This document shows positions 4,972 through 6,325 of a DNA stretch of 6,325 nt, in pieces. Within the stretch, counting starts at the first letter, position 1. Each line of letters starts with the position of its first letter. The DNA comes from Clostridium sp. UBA5530 (GTDB lineage Bacteria > Bacillota > Clostridia > Clostridiales > Clostridiaceae), in NCBI GenBank assembly GCA_002423705.1, contig DINW01000017.1:50695-57019 (forward strand), read 5' to 3'. The notes below the pieces were generated by a model. It was not told the origin of the DNA, searched no databases, and saw nothing but the letters and a program-made list of their open reading frames with translations. Position numbers and translations under genes: made by a program.

Positions 4972-6120
4972 CTATTCTTCATTATTAAATATCTTTCCCT
5001 TGTATAAAATCTTTTCATCTATATCAATATTAAATATTTTTTTATATTTTTCTATAATCACAACTTCTCCAGGCGTAACTAAAGATATACACTTACCTTG
5101 ATTCTCTCCTCTAGCTACTCTCCCAGCTCTATGGACATAATCCTTGTTTTCCTTTGGCATATCTAAATTGATAACATGGGTTATTCCATTTATATCTAGC
5201 CCTCTTGCCCCAAGATCTGAGGAAATTAAAACATTTATAGCTCCCTTTCTAAAATCCTCTAAAGCTTTCTTCCTGTCTTCTTTAGAGATATTTCCACTTA
5301 TAGAATTGCAGCTTATATTGTGATATCTAAGTTTTTCTAATGTCATATTAACATCATAATTACTATTTACAAAAACCAAGGCCTTTTTAGGTTTTTCCCA
5401 GTGAATAACCTTCCTTAAAAGCTCTACCTTTTTTCTATCCTCACATAGAAAATACTGGTGGGTTATATTAGGGTTAACTTTACTATCTCCTTTGCTTACT
5501 TTGATTATTTCTGGATTATTCATAATTTTCTTGGCAATCTCTAAGGTTTTTCCTTCTACTGTGGCGGAAACCATGACTATTTGCACATTATTATCAAGAG
5601 CTTTTAAGATTTCCTCTATAACCTGAATATTTTTGCTATCTAAAAGCTTATCAAATTCATCTATTACCAAAAATTTTATCGTATGTCCATGAAGCTTTTT
5701 CTTTTTTATAAGATCCAGTATTCTTCCCGGAGATCCTGTGGCAATTTGAGGTTTGCTCTTAAGCTTTTCAATTTGTCTATTGATATTTCCACTGCCTACT
5801 AAAGCTATGACACCACTATCTATTCCCGAAGCCTTTTTTATATCTAAAATTGTATTGTGAATCTGCATAGTAAGTTCGTGTGTAGGAGCCAATATAAGGC
5901 TTTGTATAGTTTTTTCCTTTATATCTATTCTTTGAATAACAGGTAAAAGATAAGCTAAGGTTTTACCTGTTCCTGTTTCTGATTGAGCTATTACATTATC
6001 TCCATTGAGAGCACAAGGTATAACTTTTTCTTGTACTTCTGTAGGCTTTACTATATTTAATTTTTCTAACCCTTGGCACAAGCATTGATTTATCTTTAAG
6101 TTTTTAAAATTTGTATCCAT
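4972..6120 (-). CDS. DEAD-box-type ATP-dependent RNA helicase, short form (YfmL-like)
   Basis: This superfamily 2 RNA helicase has 382 residues and is essentially only the two RecA-like domains, without a C-terminal RNA-binding tail. Motifs in order: Q motif with Phe5 and PTEVQ (26-30); motif I ETGTGKT (48-54); Ia PTHEL (79-83); Ib GSPGR (129-133); II DEFD (154-157) where most members have DEAD; III SAT (185-187); V DLGARGLDI (302-310); VI HRAGRVARG (330-338). All ATP-contact residues appear intact, so it should be active. Length and the segment ALVGSGNINRQIEKLK (106-121) recall Bacillus YfmL, a helicase linked to large ribosomal subunit assembly; that match is from memory. The ATG at 6118-6120 has AGAGGT at 6130-6135. 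It starts 27 bases after the upstream gene ends, with no terminator between, so read-through is likely. Confidence 0.93.
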   Translation of the reverse strand: MDTNFKNLKINQCLCQGLEKLNIVKPTEVQEKVIPCALNGDNVIAQSETGTGKTLAYLLPVIQRIDIKEKTIQSLILAPTHELTMQIHNTILDIKKASGIDSGVIALVGSGNINRQIEKLKSKPQIATGSPGRILDLIKKKKLHGHTIKFLVIDEFDKLLDSKNIQVIEEILKALDNNVQIVMVSATVEGKTLEIAKKIMNNPEIIKVSKGDSKVNPNITHQYFLCEDRKKVELLRKVIHWEKPKKALVFVNSNYDVNMTLEKLRYHNISCNSISGNISKEDRKKALEDFRKGAINVLISSDLGARGLDINGITHVINLDMPKENKDYVHRAGRVARGENQGKCISLVTPGEVVIIEKYKKIFNIDIDEKILYKGKIFNNEE

Positions 6121-6147
6121 GTTTTATTTACCTCTATTCTTTATTTT

Positions 6148-6325
6148 TCAACTTATATTGAGTTTATTTTTAAAAATTTCTTTTGCAATATTTACACTTT
6201 CCTTTGCATCTTTTCCGTAATAATCAGCTCCTATATTCATTGCATGTTCCCTATTTAATACAGCGCCCCCCACCATAATTTTGCAATAAGGACATTCCCT
6301 TCTCAGTTCCCTTATGGTTTCTTCC
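6148..6325 (-). CDS. Cobalamin-binding protein, C-terminal 58 residues (MetH-like or corrinoid protein), cut by window edge
   Basis: The frame enters from the right edge and ends at TGA (6148-6150), giving 58 residues of unknown total length. The segment CPYCKIMVGGAVLN, followed by IGADYYGKDAKESVNIAKEIF, matches the end of the Rossmann-like B12-binding domain found in methionine synthase (MetH) and in corrinoid methyltransferase proteins, where VGGAVL and the IGADYYxxDA stretch line the nucleotide loop of the cofactor. The diagnostic DxHxxG motif that supplies the lower-ligand His lies further upstream and is out of view. Because the protein ends right after this domain, it is either a short clostridial-type MetH without a reactivation domain or a free-standing corrinoid protein; the visible part cannot decide. 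The helicase gene follows 27 bases later on the same strand. Confidence 0.8.
   Translation of the reverse strand, partial: EETIRELRRECPYCKIMVGGAVLNREHAMNIGADYYGKDAKESVNIAKEIFKNKLNIS

Noticed and set aside
6155..6190. Weak promoter-like TTGCAA with a 16-base spacer and TAAACT on the minus strand, before the helicase
   Set aside because: The -10 matches only 4 of 6 positions and the pair lies inside the end of the upstream gene in AT-rich DNA, so it is not distinguishable from background.
1..6325. Mobile element, CRISPR array, phage or defence system
   Set aside because: No transposase, integrase, direct-repeat array, tRNA or attachment site is visible, and all genes fit a conserved housekeeping block with uniform composition.

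Overview
The window is AT-rich and every gene in it reads on the minus strand. Spacing is tight, Shine-Dalgarno sequences are strong (GGAGG type), and AGA/ATA/TTA codons are common. Together with the gene order this points to a low-GC Firmicute, most likely Clostridium or a close relative. That assignment is inference from gene order and composition; no marker gene is present.

In the direction of transcription (right to left), the window opens with the last 58 codons of a B12-binding protein, probably MetH-like, at 6148-6325. A 382-residue DEAD-box-type RNA helicase (4972-6120) follows after only 27 bases. It ends at a long stem-loop at 4890-4942. The 4759-4971 intergenic region also carries a textbook sigma-A promoter (TTGACA, 17-base spacer, TATACT). 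A near-perfect FabT palindrome covers its start point, and a second, weaker palindrome lies 21 bases downstream, inside the leader.

This promoter drives a type II fatty-acid synthesis operon: marR/fabT (4300-4758), fabH (3324-4295), acpP (3079-3303), fabK (2062-3003), fabD (1124-2059), fabG (376-1116) and the first 122 codons of fabF (1-366). FabD makes malonyl-ACP on AcpP and FabH performs the first condensation. FabF, FabG and FabK supply elongation, ketoreduction and enoyl reduction. The dehydratase (fabZ) and acetyl-CoA carboxylase genes are not in the window; in clostridia they commonly follow fabF, so they may lie beyond the left edge.

The gaps between operon genes are 4, 20, 75, 2, 7 and 9 bases. 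Several stop codons lie inside the next gene's Shine-Dalgarno sequence. The one larger gap, after acpP, holds a hairpin that may shape relative ACP expression. Two reading-frame starts should be shorter than the longest open frame: fabG starts at 1116, not 1134, and marR starts at 4758, not 4767.

I found no mobile element, CRISPR array, tRNA or rRNA, and no sign of an undescribed system. The most interesting signal is the regulatory architecture upstream of the fab operon.
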